From Muribaculaceae bacterium (lineage in GTDB: Bacteria > Bacteroidota > Bacteroidia > Bacteroidales > Muribaculaceae): a DNA stretch of 64,000 nucleotides. The stretch is from contig JAGATN010000025.1 of NCBI GenBank assembly GCA_017621225.1, positions 1 through 64,000 of the forward strand, written 5' to 3'. The notes beneath the pieces were generated by a model, which made no database searches, was not told the DNA's origin, and worked only from the letters and a program-made list of their open reading frames with translations. Shown here one piece after another: positions 16,690-26,474 of this stretch. Made by a program: the position numbers and the translations under genes. Positions within the stretch are counted from its first letter, which is position 1; every line of letters begins with the position of its first letter.

Positions 16690-17583
16690 ATGAAAAAAAT
16701 TTTGCTATTCCTGCTCATTATGTCAGGAGCCGTTATTTGCAATGCCCGAGGACAAAAGGCAAAACACATAGTCTACATAGGTCTCGACGGATGGGGTGCA
16801 TACAGTATGCCCAAAGCCGACATGCCTACCGTAAAATCGATGATGGAATCGGGTTGTTACACGTTGGAAAAACGCACGGTAAGGCCCTCGTCGAGTGCGC
16901 CGAACTGGGCCTCAATGTTCATGGGAGCCGGCCCCGAGTTGCACGGATACACCGAATGGGGCTCGAAAAAGCCCGATCTGCCCTCGCGCGTAATATTGAA
17001 ACACAACATATTTCCTACCATATTCCAGATATTGCGCGATGCCCGGCCAAAGTCGGAGATAGGCGTACTGTATCAGTGGGATGGCATAAAATATCTCGTC
17101 GACACGCTCTCTTTGAGCTACCACGCCTTGTCGCCCGACTTCACGAAACATCCCGATGCCCTATGCCAAATGTCAGAGGAATACATAATCGACAAGAAAC
17201 CCGAACTCGTGGCCATATGCTTCGACGAACCTGACCACGTAGGCCATCAGATAGGACACGACACCGAGGCTTACTACGATAAGATGAAGGAGCTTGACGG
17301 CTACGTGGCGCGCATAGTCGAGGCCACCAAAAAGGCAGGCATATTTGACGACACCGTGTTCATCGTAACATCCGACCACGGAGGCATTAACCGCGACCAC
17401 GGCGGAATAACCATGATGGAAATGGAAACGCCTTTCGTCATAACCGGAAAAGGCATCAAGGCCGGAGGCAAATTCGAGGAGAGCATGATGCAATACGACG
17501 TCGCATCGACCATGGCCGCCATATTGGGATTGAAACAACCTCAGGTATGGATTGGCCGCAGTATGGACCAGGTATTCAAATAA
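16690..17583 (+). CDS. Secreted alkaline-phosphatase-fold phosphodiesterase/nucleotide pyrophosphatase
   Basis: The start at ATG 16690 gives a signal peptide (MKKILLFLLIMSGAVICNA) and a 297-residue protein; the open frame upstream is not needed. The fold motifs of the phosphodiesterase/nucleotide-pyrophosphatase family are visible: the metal Asp in YIGLDGWG, the nucleophile region SSSAPNWASMFMG, DEPDHVGH with metal ligands, and SDHGG followed by a C-terminal His region. The enzyme is expected in the periplasm or at the surface and cleaves phosphodiester or phosphate esters; the substrate is unknown. It is short for the superfamily but has all core motifs. A bidirectional terminator follows. 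Confidence 0.88.
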   Translation: MKKILLFLLIMSGAVICNARGQKAKHIVYIGLDGWGAYSMPKADMPTVKSMMESGCYTLEKRTVRPSSSAPNWASMFMGAGPELHGYTEWGSKKPDLPSRVILKHNIFPTIFQILRDARPKSEIGVLYQWDGIKYLVDTLSLSYHALSPDFTKHPDALCQMSEEYIIDKKPELVAICFDEPDHVGHQIGHDTEAYYDKMKELDGYVARIVEATKKAGIFDDTVFIVTSDHGGINRDHGGITMMEMETPFVITGKGIKAGGKFEESMMQYDVASTMAAILGLKQPQVWIGRSMDQVFK

Positions 17584-17609
17584 GAATCGTCAGACACAGA
17601 CACATCCAT

Positions 17610-17651
17610 AAAAAGCAATGGCCCGGAACCATGCCGAGCCATTGCTTTTTT
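17610..17651. terminator. Bidirectional terminator between convergent genes
   Basis: AAAAAGCAATGGC and GCCATTGCTTTTT pair around a short GC-rich loop. There is a T run on both strands, so it can end both the phosphodiesterase (+) and the transporter (-). Confidence 0.88.
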
Positions 17652-17666
17652 ATGTAAGTCAGTTCG

Positions 17667-19367
17667 TCATACCACCATTATCACCATTGCCACGCCGCAG
17701 AGTATGAGCAATGTGTTGCCCACTGCATACGTGATGGTGTAACCCATTGCCGGCAGGGTGCTTTGAAGCTGTTCCTGAACGGCGCCCAACGAAGCGGTGG
17801 TGGTGCGGCCGCCGGCACAACATCCGAGGTTTATGGCCGGATGAAATTTAAATATCTTCTGGCCGATGATTATGCCGAGCAGCAAGGGCACTGTCGTACA
17901 AACGACGCCTATTCCAAATAACGCGAAGCCCACCTGCTCGAGGCCGCTTATAAAAGAGGGGCCCGAGGTGATGCCTATCACGGCTATGAACATATTGAGG
18001 CCTACGTTATTGAAAACCCACACGGCCGGCTGAGGTATTCGGCCGAAGGTAGGATGCTTCGAGCGGAGCCATCCGAGCGTCAGGCCGGCAATAAGAGTGC
18101 CGCCGCTCGTGCTCAGGGTAATCGGCACGCCGCCCACATGTATGGCCAATACGCCGAGCAAGCAGCCCAATACTATGCCGATGCCCACAAACACCATATC
18201 CGACGAATTGACCGGACGGTCGGCATAACCTATCTGCTTGGCAGCAGCATTAACCTCGCGGTCTATGCCTACGAGCGTTATCATGTCGCCGCTATAAAGT
18301 TCGGTTTTAGCCAGCACGGGTATCGGCACGTCGCTACGCGTTATGCTTTTTATCGAGACTCCATACATATATTTTTGAGCGCGCAGGGAGTCAACGGTGG
18401 TGCCTTTTGGCAATTTCTTCGAAATCATTACGGGCAGCACTTCAGCCGGGAAGTCGAGCAGCTGCATGTCGTTCACCTCCGGCCCTATCCAGCTTTCATC
18501 CTCGATGATATACTCACGACGTCCGCTAAGAACCACCTCGTCATTTTTCGAAATTTTCATGTCGGGCGTGGGAGCCATGACGTTTCCGTCGATGCGCACG
18601 CGCTCCACAAACAGCCTGCGGCCCAGCGAAGCCACATGTTCCTCAATTTCGCTCACGGTACGAGGCGTGGCAAAGAAGTCGGACTCGGCTTTGTAAGCCC
18701 TGAACGAAATGGGTCGATTGGCCATAATGTAGGCCGGATCGTTGGTAATGGAGCTCTGATTCATCTGACGCTCCAATTCGGCAGTCTGCGCGCGCACCTT
18801 CTTTATGCCGCCGAGCATCCACGGGCCAATGTTGCCAAGGATGTATGCCGAACCGATGGTGCCGAACACGTAAGTTACGGCATAGCATACGGGAATCATT
18901 GCAGTCCACTCCTTCACATGATCTTTCGACAGCCCAAGAGTGCTCATGGTGTCGGTCCCGACCCCTATCACGGCCGAGATGGTCTGTGCACCCGAGAACA
19001 AGCCTATCGCCTCGCCGGGATTATAACCCATCAGCTTTGCGCATACATACGTCACTATGAGGCACAGGAAGCATATCACTACGGCAAATATCACCTCCTT
19101 AAGCCCGGAGCCCCTCAACGAACGGAAAAATTGCGGCCCCACGCTATAACCTATGGCAAACAGGAACAAAAGGAAAAACACTTGCTTTATCGGGCCGGGT
19201 ATGGGTATGTTGAGCTGACCCACGAGTACGCCGACCAACAACACCGACGTAACTATGCCTAACGAAAAGCCTTTAAACTTAAGCCGTCCAATCCAAAATC
19301 CGACACCTATGGTCAGGAATATGGCAATCGAAGGATTCGACCTCAATACTTCAGTTATCCAACTCAT
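17667..19367 (-). CDS. AspT/YbjL-type putative transporter with two RCK_C domains
   Basis: The 566-residue membrane protein has the duplicated layout of the AspT-YidE-YbjL (AAE) exchanger family: an N-terminal membrane half of about five helices (about 10-180), a soluble middle of about 200-380 with two TrkA-C/RCK_C-like beta domains, and a second membrane half (about 390-566). The paired motifs GLFSGAQTISAVIGVGTDT and GCCAGGRTTTASLGAVQEQ are the family repeats. Members exchange small carboxylates such as aspartate/alanine or succinate. The substrate here is unknown. The start MSWITEVLRSNPSIAIF begins directly before the first helix. Confidence 0.88.
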   Translation of the reverse strand: MSWITEVLRSNPSIAIFLTIGVGFWIGRLKFKGFSLGIVTSVLLVGVLVGQLNIPIPGPIKQVFFLLFLFAIGYSVGPQFFRSLRGSGLKEVIFAVVICFLCLIVTYVCAKLMGYNPGEAIGLFSGAQTISAVIGVGTDTMSTLGLSKDHVKEWTAMIPVCYAVTYVFGTIGSAYILGNIGPWMLGGIKKVRAQTAELERQMNQSSITNDPAYIMANRPISFRAYKAESDFFATPRTVSEIEEHVASLGRRLFVERVRIDGNVMAPTPDMKISKNDEVVLSGRREYIIEDESWIGPEVNDMQLLDFPAEVLPVMISKKLPKGTTVDSLRAQKYMYGVSIKSITRSDVPIPVLAKTELYSGDMITLVGIDREVNAAAKQIGYADRPVNSSDMVFVGIGIVLGCLLGVLAIHVGGVPITLSTSGGTLIAGLTLGWLRSKHPTFGRIPQPAVWVFNNVGLNMFIAVIGITSGPSFISGLEQVGFALFGIGVVCTTVPLLLGIIIGQKIFKFHPAINLGCCAGGRTTTASLGAVQEQLQSTLPAMGYTITYAVGNTLLILCGVAMVIMVV

Positions 19368-19499
19368 AGTAAAAACAGTTTGAGAATGTTTGATTAAGAT
19401 AAAATTACGACCATCCGACAGAGAGGCATCCCGTCAGAAGTCAGATACCCCGCCGTCGCAACATCACATATCTATAACCCGACAACCGAACCGTTTGTT

Positions 19500-19583
19500 T
19501 TAGAAACTGTTTAAAAATTTATTTTGTCTTGTCATTGAGGTCTTTGTCAATTCCTTCGACGAATAAATTTAAACAGTTTCTTA
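19500..19583. repeat. MITE-like element, internally deleted copy
   Basis: The 84-base element begins TTAGAAACTGTTTAAA and ends TTTAAACAGTTTCTTA, so its termini are inverted repeats. It matches the reverse complement of the longer copy at 56651-56820 almost base for base, except that about 86 internal bases are missing; the junction lies between GTCTTTGTCA and ATTCCTTCGAC. It has no coding capacity and sits downstream of the DUF4294 gene, where its hairpin could also act as a terminator. A target duplication is not obvious. Confidence 0.7.
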
Positions 19584-19613
19584 GTGCAGACTAATTTTTT
19601 CGTGGCTCCGGCA

Positions 19614-20255
19614 TCAGATGGTGCCAAGCTCCACAGCCACCGCCACGCGCTCTATTATGGCATCCTTACGATCCGACTCGGGCTTATAGTCGCCCTTCAG
19701 ATTCACGCCGAACAGTCGCCCGAACGTTTGCCAGAATCCGGCCCTGAACGAGCCCAGAAAGGCCTTTATTATGTTGTAGCTCGACTGGTTGGTTTCGCGC
19801 TTAATGAGCTTCACCAGCATTTGCGCCTGCGACTTAGTGAAGCGTTTCAGCACCGGCTTATACTGATTGAATATCGAGCCTTCCATTTTTTTCAGGTATT
19901 CCTCGCGCTCCTTTTGCGTGGGGAACGTTTCGATATACTCATACGTTTCGAGAAGCGTTGCGCATATCAGCTTGGCGTATGGCAAGGTTTTCTTTACGTC
20001 GCGAACCGTGCGCCAATAAAACTCCTCCTCCTTCTTGTTTTTGAATTTAAGCGGAGGGAACACGGTGATGTCGTTAAGCACCAACATCTTCACCGAGTCG
20101 CCGTCAATCACCGTGTAATAATATCCGCGATAAAGGGGCTGACGTCCGTCGCCAACATCGGTTACTTCCGAAATCACCTGGCTCTTGACATCCATGCCGG
20201 CCGCTCCGACGAGCAACAGCATTACAGCCATTATAATGTATCTAACTTCTCGCAT
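19614..20255 (-). CDS. DUF4294 family protein
   Basis: The start at 20255 (MREVRYIIMAVMLLLVGAAG) gives a signal peptide and a 213-residue protein; the frame extends upstream but the prefix is arginine-rich and unlike the family. The mature sequence has the DUF4294 pattern of Bacteroidetes: GYYYTVIDGDSVKMLVLNDI, then FYWRTVRDVKKTLPYAKL and a helical C-terminal half with FLGSFRAGFWQTFGRLF. The function is unknown; the export signal suggests a periplasmic role. It is 85 bases downstream of nadB on the same strand. Confidence 0.85.
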   Translation of the reverse strand: MREVRYIIMAVMLLLVGAAGMDVKSQVISEVTDVGDGRQPLYRGYYYTVIDGDSVKMLVLNDITVFPPLKFKNKKEEEFYWRTVRDVKKTLPYAKLICATLLETYEYIETFPTQKEREEYLKKMEGSIFNQYKPVLKRFTKSQAQMLVKLIKRETNQSSYNIIKAFLGSFRAGFWQTFGRLFGVNLKGDYKPESDRKDAIIERVAVAVELGTI

Positions 20256-20340
20256 ATAATTATAACACGTAAATCGCCGAAACGGACATAAAAAGCTTAA
20301 ATATCGCTTACGACGCCGCCCGACGAGCATCGTCAACGGC

Positions 20341-21927
20341 TCATTTAAGTCTGTGCGAATCGGATGCGGGAGGGTAATCGAGCGTATAATGCAATCCGCG
20401 CGACTCCTTGCGCTCCTTGGCCTGACGCATTATCAGATAACCTACGTTGATGATGTTGCGCAATTCACATATCTCACGCGAAGCTTTCGAGCATTTAAAC
20501 AGCTTTTCGGTTTCTTCGTACAGTATGTCGAGGCGGTTCCAGGCGCGATCGAGACGCAGGTTGCTACGCACTATGCCCACATACGCGCTCATTATCTGCC
20601 CCACCTCCTTGATGCTTTGGGTTATCAGCACCATTTCTTCGGGGTGTCGCGTGCCCTCGTCGTTCCAGTCAGGCACGTCGCTGCGCAGCGAATAGTGTCC
20701 GACGTTGGCCATTGCGTGACGCGCGGCCGCATCGGCATACACCACGGCTTCGATGAGCGAGTTCGAGGCAAGGCGATTGCCGCCATGAAGCCCGGTGCAT
20801 GAGCACTCGCCCACGGCATAGAGGCGCGAAATCGACGATTCGCCGTTGGTGTCGACGGCTATGCCGCCGCACAGATAGTGAGCCGCCGGGGCCACCGGGA
20901 TATAATCCTTTGTTATGTCGATGCCCAGCGACAGGCACTTTGCATATATGTTGGGGAAATGCTTCTTCGTTTCTTCGGCATCCTTGTGGGTCACGTCGAG
21001 ATACACATGGTCGTCGCCATACATCTTCATCTCGCTGTCGATGGCTCGTGCCACTATGTCGCGAGGCGCGAGCGACAGACGCGGATCGTACTTCTGCATG
21101 AACTCCTCGCCCTTGAGATTGCGCAACACGGCTCCATAACCGCGCATGGCCTCGGTGATCAGGAACGAAGGCCGATCGCCGGGATGATACAATGCCGTGG
21201 GATGAAATTGTATGAATTCCATATCCTTCACGGTGCCCTTTGCGCGATACACCATGGCTATGCCGTCGCCGGTAGCCACGAGCGGATTGGTAGTGGTGGT
21301 GTAGACGGCTCCCACGCCACCGGTGGCCATGAGAGTCACCTTGGCAAGGAACTTATCGACGTTGCCCGTTGCCTGATCGAGCACATAAGCGCCGTAGCAG
21401 GTGATGTCGGGCGTGCGCCGCGTCACGATCTTGCCCAGATGATGCTGAGTGATTATCTCTATTGCGAAGTGATTCTCGAATATGTCGATGTTATTGTTGG
21501 CCCTTACGGCTTTAATCAGGCTATCCTGTATCTCGAATCCAGTATTGTCGGCATGGTGCAGTATTCGGAACTCGGAGTGTCCGCCTTCGCGATGCAGGTC
21601 GAATTCGCCCGATTCGTTTTTGTCGAAATCGACGCCCCATTCTATCAGCTGCTTGATTTGTCCGGGAGCTTCGGTAACTACTTTTTTCACCGCCACGGGA
21701 TCGCTTAGCCAATCGCCCGCAATCATGGTGTCCTCGATATGCTTGTCGAAATTATCCACTTCGAGGTTGGTCACGGAAGCCACGCCCCCCTGAGCCAAAG
21801 CCGTGTTGGCTTCGTCGAGCGTCGTCTTGCATATCAATGCCACGCGGCCCGAACCGGCCACCTTCAAGGCAAAGCTCATTCCGGCAATGCCCGAACCTAT
21901 CACTATATAATCATACTCATACGTCAT
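20341..21927 (-). CDS. nadB: L-aspartate oxidase
   Basis: The 528-residue flavoenzyme oxidises L-aspartate to iminoaspartate in NAD synthesis. It has the FAD-binding start DYIVIGSGIAGMSFAL, the signature REGGHSEFRILHHADNTG, the substrate loop HPTALYHPGDRPSFLITEA and GGNRLASNSLIEAVVYA near the end. The start is placed at ATG 21927 (MTYEYDYI), three codons inside the open frame, because it fits the family N-terminus. nadA and nadC are not in the window. A full consensus promoter is present upstream. Confidence 0.95.
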   Translation of the reverse strand: MTYEYDYIVIGSGIAGMSFALKVAGSGRVALICKTTLDEANTALAQGGVASVTNLEVDNFDKHIEDTMIAGDWLSDPVAVKKVVTEAPGQIKQLIEWGVDFDKNESGEFDLHREGGHSEFRILHHADNTGFEIQDSLIKAVRANNNIDIFENHFAIEIITQHHLGKIVTRRTPDITCYGAYVLDQATGNVDKFLAKVTLMATGGVGAVYTTTTNPLVATGDGIAMVYRAKGTVKDMEFIQFHPTALYHPGDRPSFLITEAMRGYGAVLRNLKGEEFMQKYDPRLSLAPRDIVARAIDSEMKMYGDDHVYLDVTHKDAEETKKHFPNIYAKCLSLGIDITKDYIPVAPAAHYLCGGIAVDTNGESSISRLYAVGECSCTGLHGGNRLASNSLIEAVVYADAAARHAMANVGHYSLRSDVPDWNDEGTRHPEEMVLITQSIKEVGQIMSAYVGIVRSNLRLDRAWNRLDILYEETEKLFKCSKASREICELRNIINVGYLIMRQAKERKESRGLHYTLDYPPASDSHRLK

Positions 21928-21949
21928 AGCTATCACTGATTTGTGGACG

Positions 21950-21981
21950 CAAATTTAATTAATCGACGGCTATTGACCAAA
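21950..21981 (-). promoter_or_regulatory. Bacteroidetes-type promoter of nadB
   Basis: Read on the minus strand: TTTG (21981-21978), 20 bases, then TAAATTTG (21957-21950). This is a complete consensus match 23 bases ahead of the nadB start. Confidence 0.75.
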
Positions 21982-22023
21982 TAAACAGCTCCCATATGCC
22001 GTGCGAAATGCGTTTGCCCGCCC

Positions 22024-23358
22024 TCATTTGCGGGTAACGCGCAGAAAATAGTACAGAAACAGCGACGCAGCTATGAAAAGCGAAACCGAAAAACTGAGTA
22101 TTATGCCATAAGTGCCCAGGCCGAGAATGAAGGCCATAAGGTATGTGGCCGGAACGCCTATCACCATATAGCTTACGAATGCTATCCACAGCATCGGCAT
22201 TACGTTCGACGTGCCGCGCAAGGCATTGGCAAAATTGATTTGCGTGGCATCGCCGTACTGGTACAGAACCAACGGCACAAGCAGAGCCATGGATGCCGAC
22301 AGCACCAACGGGTCGTTGGTAAACTGGCCTATGATGTGAGGCGCGCCAAACACAAAGAACAGCGACGACATTGTGGCCAGCACGAGCATTATCCTGTATC
22401 CCACGAACGCGTAGCGTCGCATGCCCGCGCAGTCGCTCAGACCGGCACAATTGGCCACGAACACCGCCACGGCGCTCCCCACGCTATAATATATGCAGAA
22501 ACCGAGCGTGCCTATTATCACTATCACCTGAAACGCGGCAAGCGATATGGCACCCAACCATCCTGCCATAACGGCGGCTATGGTAAACGAGCCGGCTTCA
22601 AACGTCATTTGCAGCGACACGGGCCACGATGTGCGGTTTATGTTACCGATGGCGCGCTTCGATATGCTCCCCGACAAAAAACCGTTGCGATACCCCCTGT
22701 AATCCTTTGAAAGGAAGAACACCGCCATTATGACCACCGGGCAGAAAATGCGCGCAAACAGGGTGGACAACCCCGCGCCCAGCAGTCCGAGTTCCGGGAA
22801 ACCGCATTTGCCATATATTAGCAGCCAGTTGCCGACTATGTTGAGCACGTTCGACACCAATATTATCCACATTGGCATGCGCGTTCGGTTGATGGCATAT
22901 GCCCACTGCGCAAACACGTTGAATATCGATATCATCAACACGCCCGACAGGTAGATCAGGAAATAAGGCTTTATCAGCGGAAGCAGCTCGTCGGGCTGCC
23001 CCAGCTTCTCGATATTGAAGTATATCGCGCCCATTATGGCCGTTATCAACAGCGAAAACAGCACGTTGACAAGCAGCCCGTTGCGCACCATGTTGCCTAT
23101 TTCGGCATCGTGATGGCGTGCAAAGAGCGACCCCACCAACGGCGTAAGGCCATACGTAAACCCTACGCAGGCAAATATGGCCGTATTGAACAGGTTATTG
23201 ACGAAAGATGCCGATGCCAAAGCTTCGGTGGAATACAATCCCACCATCTTTGTATCGGCAAATCCGACTATTATCATACCGAGCTGCCCCACGAGTATGG
23301 GGAAGCCCAATCGTATTATACGCAAATACGGATTCGTTGATTCCGGTGCCCGAGTCAT
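22024..23358 (-). CDS. MATE family efflux transporter
   Basis: The 444-residue protein has twelve predicted membrane helices in two similar halves, with the family start LGFPILVGQLGMIIVGFADT and inner motif IFNVFAQWAYAINRTRMPM. MATE proteins export cationic drugs or metabolites driven by Na+ or H+. The start MTRAPESTNPYL at 23358 is preferred over an upstream ATG because it overlaps less with the panB region. The gene lies 24 bases downstream of panB, so the two may be co-transcribed. Confidence 0.9.
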   Translation of the reverse strand: MTRAPESTNPYLRIIRLGFPILVGQLGMIIVGFADTKMVGLYSTEALASASFVNNLFNTAIFACVGFTYGLTPLVGSLFARHHDAEIGNMVRNGLLVNVLFSLLITAIMGAIYFNIEKLGQPDELLPLIKPYFLIYLSGVLMISIFNVFAQWAYAINRTRMPMWIILVSNVLNIVGNWLLIYGKCGFPELGLLGAGLSTLFARIFCPVVIMAVFFLSKDYRGYRNGFLSGSISKRAIGNINRTSWPVSLQMTFEAGSFTIAAVMAGWLGAISLAAFQVIVIIGTLGFCIYYSVGSAVAVFVANCAGLSDCAGMRRYAFVGYRIMLVLATMSSLFFVFGAPHIIGQFTNDPLVLSASMALLVPLVLYQYGDATQINFANALRGTSNVMPMLWIAFVSYMVIGVPATYLMAFILGLGTYGIILSFSVSLFIAASLFLYYFLRVTRK

Positions 23359-23382
23359 ATAACGCCTGTAATGACGCCGCAA

Positions 23383-24201
23383 TCAATATTGCTCCGAGGC
23401 GTTAGGGAAATCAGCGCTCTTCACATCGGCTACATAATGACCCAACGAGTCATGTATCACCGAGGCCAGGTCGGCATAACGGCGCAAAAATTTCGGCGAA
23501 AAGCCATTGTTCATTCCGAGCATGTCCTGGAACACCAATATCTGACCGTCGACGGCACCTCCGGCACCAATGCCTATTACCGGCACCGTGACCGACTTGG
23601 CCACCTTTTCGGCGAGAGCCGCCGGAATCTTTTCAAGTACGATGGCAAAGCAGCCCAGCTCGTCGAGCATCTTTGCGTCCGACAGCAATTTTTCAGCCTC
23701 GGCTTCTTCGCGCGCGCGCACATTGTAAGTGCCGAATTTGTTTATCGACTGCGGAGTAAGCCCCAGATGGCCCATTACCGGAATGCCGGCCGACAGTATT
23801 CGCTCTATCGACTCACGTATCTCCGATCCGCCTTCCATCTTCACGGCCTCGGCGCTCGTCTCCTTCATCACCCTGATGGCCGATGCAAGAGCCTCCTTCG
23901 AGTTGCCCTGATATGATCCGAACGGCAGATCTACCACGACAAAAGCACGCTTAACGCCCTTTACCACGCCTTTGGCGTATGTTATCATTTCGTCAAGCGT
24001 TATGGGGAGCGTCGTGACGTTTCCCGCCATCACGTTCGATGCCGAGTCGCCCACCAATATCAGATCTATTCCGGCTCCGTCGACAAGCGTCGCTGTCGTG
24101 TAGTCATAAGCCGTAAGGCACGCTATTTTTTCACCTCGCTCCTTCATTTCCAACAAACGGCGAGTAGTTACTTTCGGTTTTGTTTCTACGTAGGTAGACA
24201 T
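23383..24201 (-). CDS. panB: 3-methyl-2-oxobutanoate hydroxymethyltransferase
   Basis: PanB transfers a hydroxymethyl group to 2-oxoisovalerate in pantothenate synthesis. The 272-residue protein shows the family sequences [39 protein letters not shown] and GHLGLTPQS, with Mg2+ ligands in GDSAS and VVVDLPF. The start at 24201 ([11 protein letters not shown]) is preferred to the ATG four codons upstream. panC and panD are not in the window. Confidence 0.96.
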   Translation of the reverse strand: MSTYVETKPKVTTRRLLEMKERGEKIACLTAYDYTTATLVDGAGIDLILVGDSASNVMAGNVTTLPITLDEMITYAKGVVKGVKRAFVVVDLPFGSYQGNSKEALASAIRVMKETSAEAVKMEGGSEIRESIERILSAGIPVMGHLGLTPQSINKFGTYNVRAREEAEAEKLLSDAKMLDELGCFAIVLEKIPAALAEKVAKSVTVPVIGIGAGGAVDGQILVFQDMLGMNNGFSPKFLRRYADLASVIHDSLGHYVADVKSADFPNASEQY

Positions 24202-24234
24202 ATATATACACATTTATTGGTTTGAATTCCGGCG

Positions 24235-24242
24235 CAAAGTTA
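24235..24242 (-). promoter_or_regulatory. -7 box of panB
   Basis: Read on the minus strand the sequence is TAACTTTG, matching TAnnTTTG, 34 bases ahead of the panB start. A TTTG lies only 15 bases further upstream, closer than usual. Confidence 0.5.
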
Positions 24243-24357
24243 CGCTTTATTTTTATACAAAGACTTTAATAAAGAAATTTTTCCTTATTTTTATTGTTTT
24301 GCATTAGGCTATGTTAATGAAATTTCTTAATTTAGCGCAATCAACATTTCAACCATC

Positions 24358-25440
24358 ATGACAAACCAACATAGATATTGCGTTATAATGTGTGGTGGCG
24401 TCGGAAGCAGATTCTGGCCTTACAGCCGCGCGCACATGCCAAAGCAGTTCATCGACTTTTTCGGAACCGGCAGGTCGCTCCTGCAAATGAGCTTCGACAG
24501 AGTGCTGCCGATCGTTCCAAAAGGAAACATCATAGTGGTTACCAATGCCACCTATGCAGACCTCGTAAAAAAACAGCTCCCCGACTTAAACGACAATCAG
24601 ATACTTCTGGAACCTGACCGCCGAAACACCGCGCCGTGCATAGCATGGGCCGCATATCACATCTCGGCCATCGACCCCGAAGCATCGATGATAGTGACTC
24701 CAAGCGACCATCTGATCACGCGCGAGGCCATTTTTGAAGAATGCGTGACAAAAGGGTTCGACTTCGTGGAAAACAACGACGCCCTTCTGACCCTCGGCAT
24801 CACCCCGACGCGCCCCGAAACCGGTTACGGCTACATACAGATAGGCGCCGAAATAGGTGCAGGGATACGAAAAGTAAAGACCTTTACCGAAAAACCCGAC
24901 CTCGAGCTGGCAAAGGTGTTCTTGGAATCGGGCGAATTTTTCTGGAACTCAGGCATATTCCTCTGGAAAGCATCGACCATCAAGACCGCCCTTCACAGAT
25001 ATGCCTCCGACCTGGCACGCGAATTCGACAAGGGCGACGGTTATTTCGGAACCGACCGTGAAATGGATTTCATAGTCGAACATTTTCCCGCATGCCCGAG
25101 CATATCGATCGACTTCGCCATCATGGAGAAGGCCGACAACGTATACGTGGAATGCGTGAATTTCGGATGGAACGATCTCGGAACCTGGAGCGCCTTGTAC
25201 GACAACTCGCCAAAAAACAGCGACGGCAACGTGACCCAAAACTGCAACGTGGTGACCTACAATTCCACCGGCAACATCTTTGCCGTGCGCGACGAAAAAC
25301 TCGTCGTGGCATCGGGTCTCGACAACTACATAATAGCCGATGCCGGCGACGTATTGCTCATATGCCCCAAAAGCGAAGAACAAAAAATAAAACAGATAGT
25401 CAACGACGTCGAGCTACGATTCGAAGACAGATTTAGCTAA
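24358..25440 (+). CDS. Mannose-1-phosphate guanylyltransferase
   Basis: The 360-residue enzyme makes GDP-mannose from mannose-1-phosphate and GTP in the cytoplasm for glycans and capsule. The nucleotidyltransferase signature CGGVGSRFWPYSRAHMPKQF is at about 11-30. FTEKPD and FFWNSGIFLW are the sugar-binding motifs. The length matches the short form without an isomerase domain. It has its own upstream region divergent from panB and a terminator directly behind it. Confidence 0.95.
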   Translation: MTNQHRYCVIMCGGVGSRFWPYSRAHMPKQFIDFFGTGRSLLQMSFDRVLPIVPKGNIIVVTNATYADLVKKQLPDLNDNQILLEPDRRNTAPCIAWAAYHISAIDPEASMIVTPSDHLITREAIFEECVTKGFDFVENNDALLTLGITPTRPETGYGYIQIGAEIGAGIRKVKTFTEKPDLELAKVFLESGEFFWNSGIFLWKASTIKTALHRYASDLAREFDKGDGYFGTDREMDFIVEHFPACPSISIDFAIMEKADNVYVECVNFGWNDLGTWSALYDNSPKNSDGNVTQNCNVVTYNSTGNIFAVRDEKLVVASGLDNYIIADAGDVLLICPKSEEQKIKQIVNDVELRFEDRFS

Positions 25441-25455
25441 ACAACGACTCACGAG

Positions 25456-25490
25456 GAGGGTGTATCAAAAAACTGATGCACCCTCTTTTC
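25456..25490. terminator. Bidirectional terminator after the guanylyltransferase gene
   Basis: GAGGGTGTATCA and TGATGCACCCTC form a 12-bp stem with one G-T pair, followed by TTTTCT on the plus strand. It overlaps the very end of the convergent AraC-type gene. Confidence 0.8.
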
Positions 25491-26349
25491 TGAGAGACAG
25501 CTTCAATTGCTTGCGATACTCCGTAGGCGACATTCCCGTGCGTTTGCGAAAAATGCGGCAGAGATAGGAGGAATCATCGAAATTCAGACGCTCCGATATC
25601 CCTTTTACCGACATGTCGGTCGTTTCCAGCAGACTCTTGACCGCGAGAGTTATAAGCAGGTTAATCTGCTCTTTTGCCGAAAGGCCGGCGTATCTCCGGG
25701 ATATTATGTTGAGATAATTGGGTGTGATTCCAAGCCGATTAGCATAAAAGGCCACGTCATGATGGTGGGTATAGTGACGGTTGAGCAATCCAACAAAATC
25801 AATGGCGAGACTCCATGCGCGATTGTTTTCCGAATCTTCCTCCGTACTTTTGGCGATTTTCTGACAAAGTAATGAGGTAAATGCAAAGAAGCTTTCCATC
25901 TCCTTTCGCAGCAATGTGTTGCGCATCGGATTCGGTGCTGACTGCTGTATTTGTTCCACATACTCAAACCATCGGTCGTATAGTTCGGCAAGCTCCGGAA
26001 CCGCTTCAAAAACCGGTTGTGCATACAGCGTATCCCACATGCCGGCGGATGTGGATGTAAAAAACACATCCTGCGACAAATCGAATCCGGCAATGACCGC
26101 CCTCATGGCGAAATCATCGGATTTGCGGTTTACCACTGTCACCATGTCGAAGATGAGAACAGCGAACATCCCTTTACGTAAAAGATGACTGTGTGAATTT
26201 ATCGACAGTTCAGCCTCGCCCTCCGTGCATTGTACGAGCATGCACCCTTCGACAACCAGATGCCGGCGACTCCTCCATCGGTCTGTATCGGTTGTAAAAT
26301 AGACCGTCGATGTAGTTGAATTTGATTTTTCCGTTCGTTTTCCTGCCAT
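25465..26349 (-). CDS. AraC family transcriptional regulator
   Basis: The 294-residue protein starts at ATG 26349 (MAGKRTEKSN). The open frame continues about 70 codons upstream, but that part is not family-like and runs through the promoter region shared with the MATE gene. Residues about 20-150 form a cupin-like sensing domain (EGCMLVQCTEGEAELSINSH). The last 100 residues contain two helix-turn-helix units, with DVAFYANRLGITPNYLNIIS and the AraC signature FDDSSYLCRIFRKRTGMSPTEYR. It is divergent from the MATE pump at 26475, so it probably controls that pump and responds to a small molecule. Confidence 0.92.
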   Translation of the reverse strand: MAGKRTEKSNSTTSTVYFTTDTDRWRSRRHLVVEGCMLVQCTEGEAELSINSHSHLLRKGMFAVLIFDMVTVVNRKSDDFAMRAVIAGFDLSQDVFFTSTSAGMWDTLYAQPVFEAVPELAELYDRWFEYVEQIQQSAPNPMRNTLLRKEMESFFAFTSLLCQKIAKSTEEDSENNRAWSLAIDFVGLLNRHYTHHHDVAFYANRLGITPNYLNIISRRYAGLSAKEQINLLITLAVKSLLETTDMSVKGISERLNFDDSSYLCRIFRKRTGMSPTEYRKQLKLSLRKEGASVF

Positions 26350-26453
26350 ATCCGACCGTAAAATTAGTAAGTTTTTAACGTATTTCCCAATGCAGTTATA
26401 AAAAGTACCGTAACTGTCACGATATGCACCATACTCGAGCCTTGATTTATGAG

Positions 26454-26461
26454 TAACTTTG
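26454..26461 (+). promoter_or_regulatory. -7 box of the MATE pump gene
   Basis: TAACTTTG matches TAnnTTTG, 13 bases ahead of the ATG at 26475. The very short leader and the lack of a clear -33 TTTG fit a promoter that may depend on the divergent AraC regulator. Confidence 0.5.
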
Positions 26462-26474
26462 CAACTGATAAGGT

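Noticed and set aside
18054..19262. A 402-codon plus-strand frame
   Set aside because: It is antisense to the AspT-like transporter and is His/Tyr/Arg-rich without membrane pattern or motifs.
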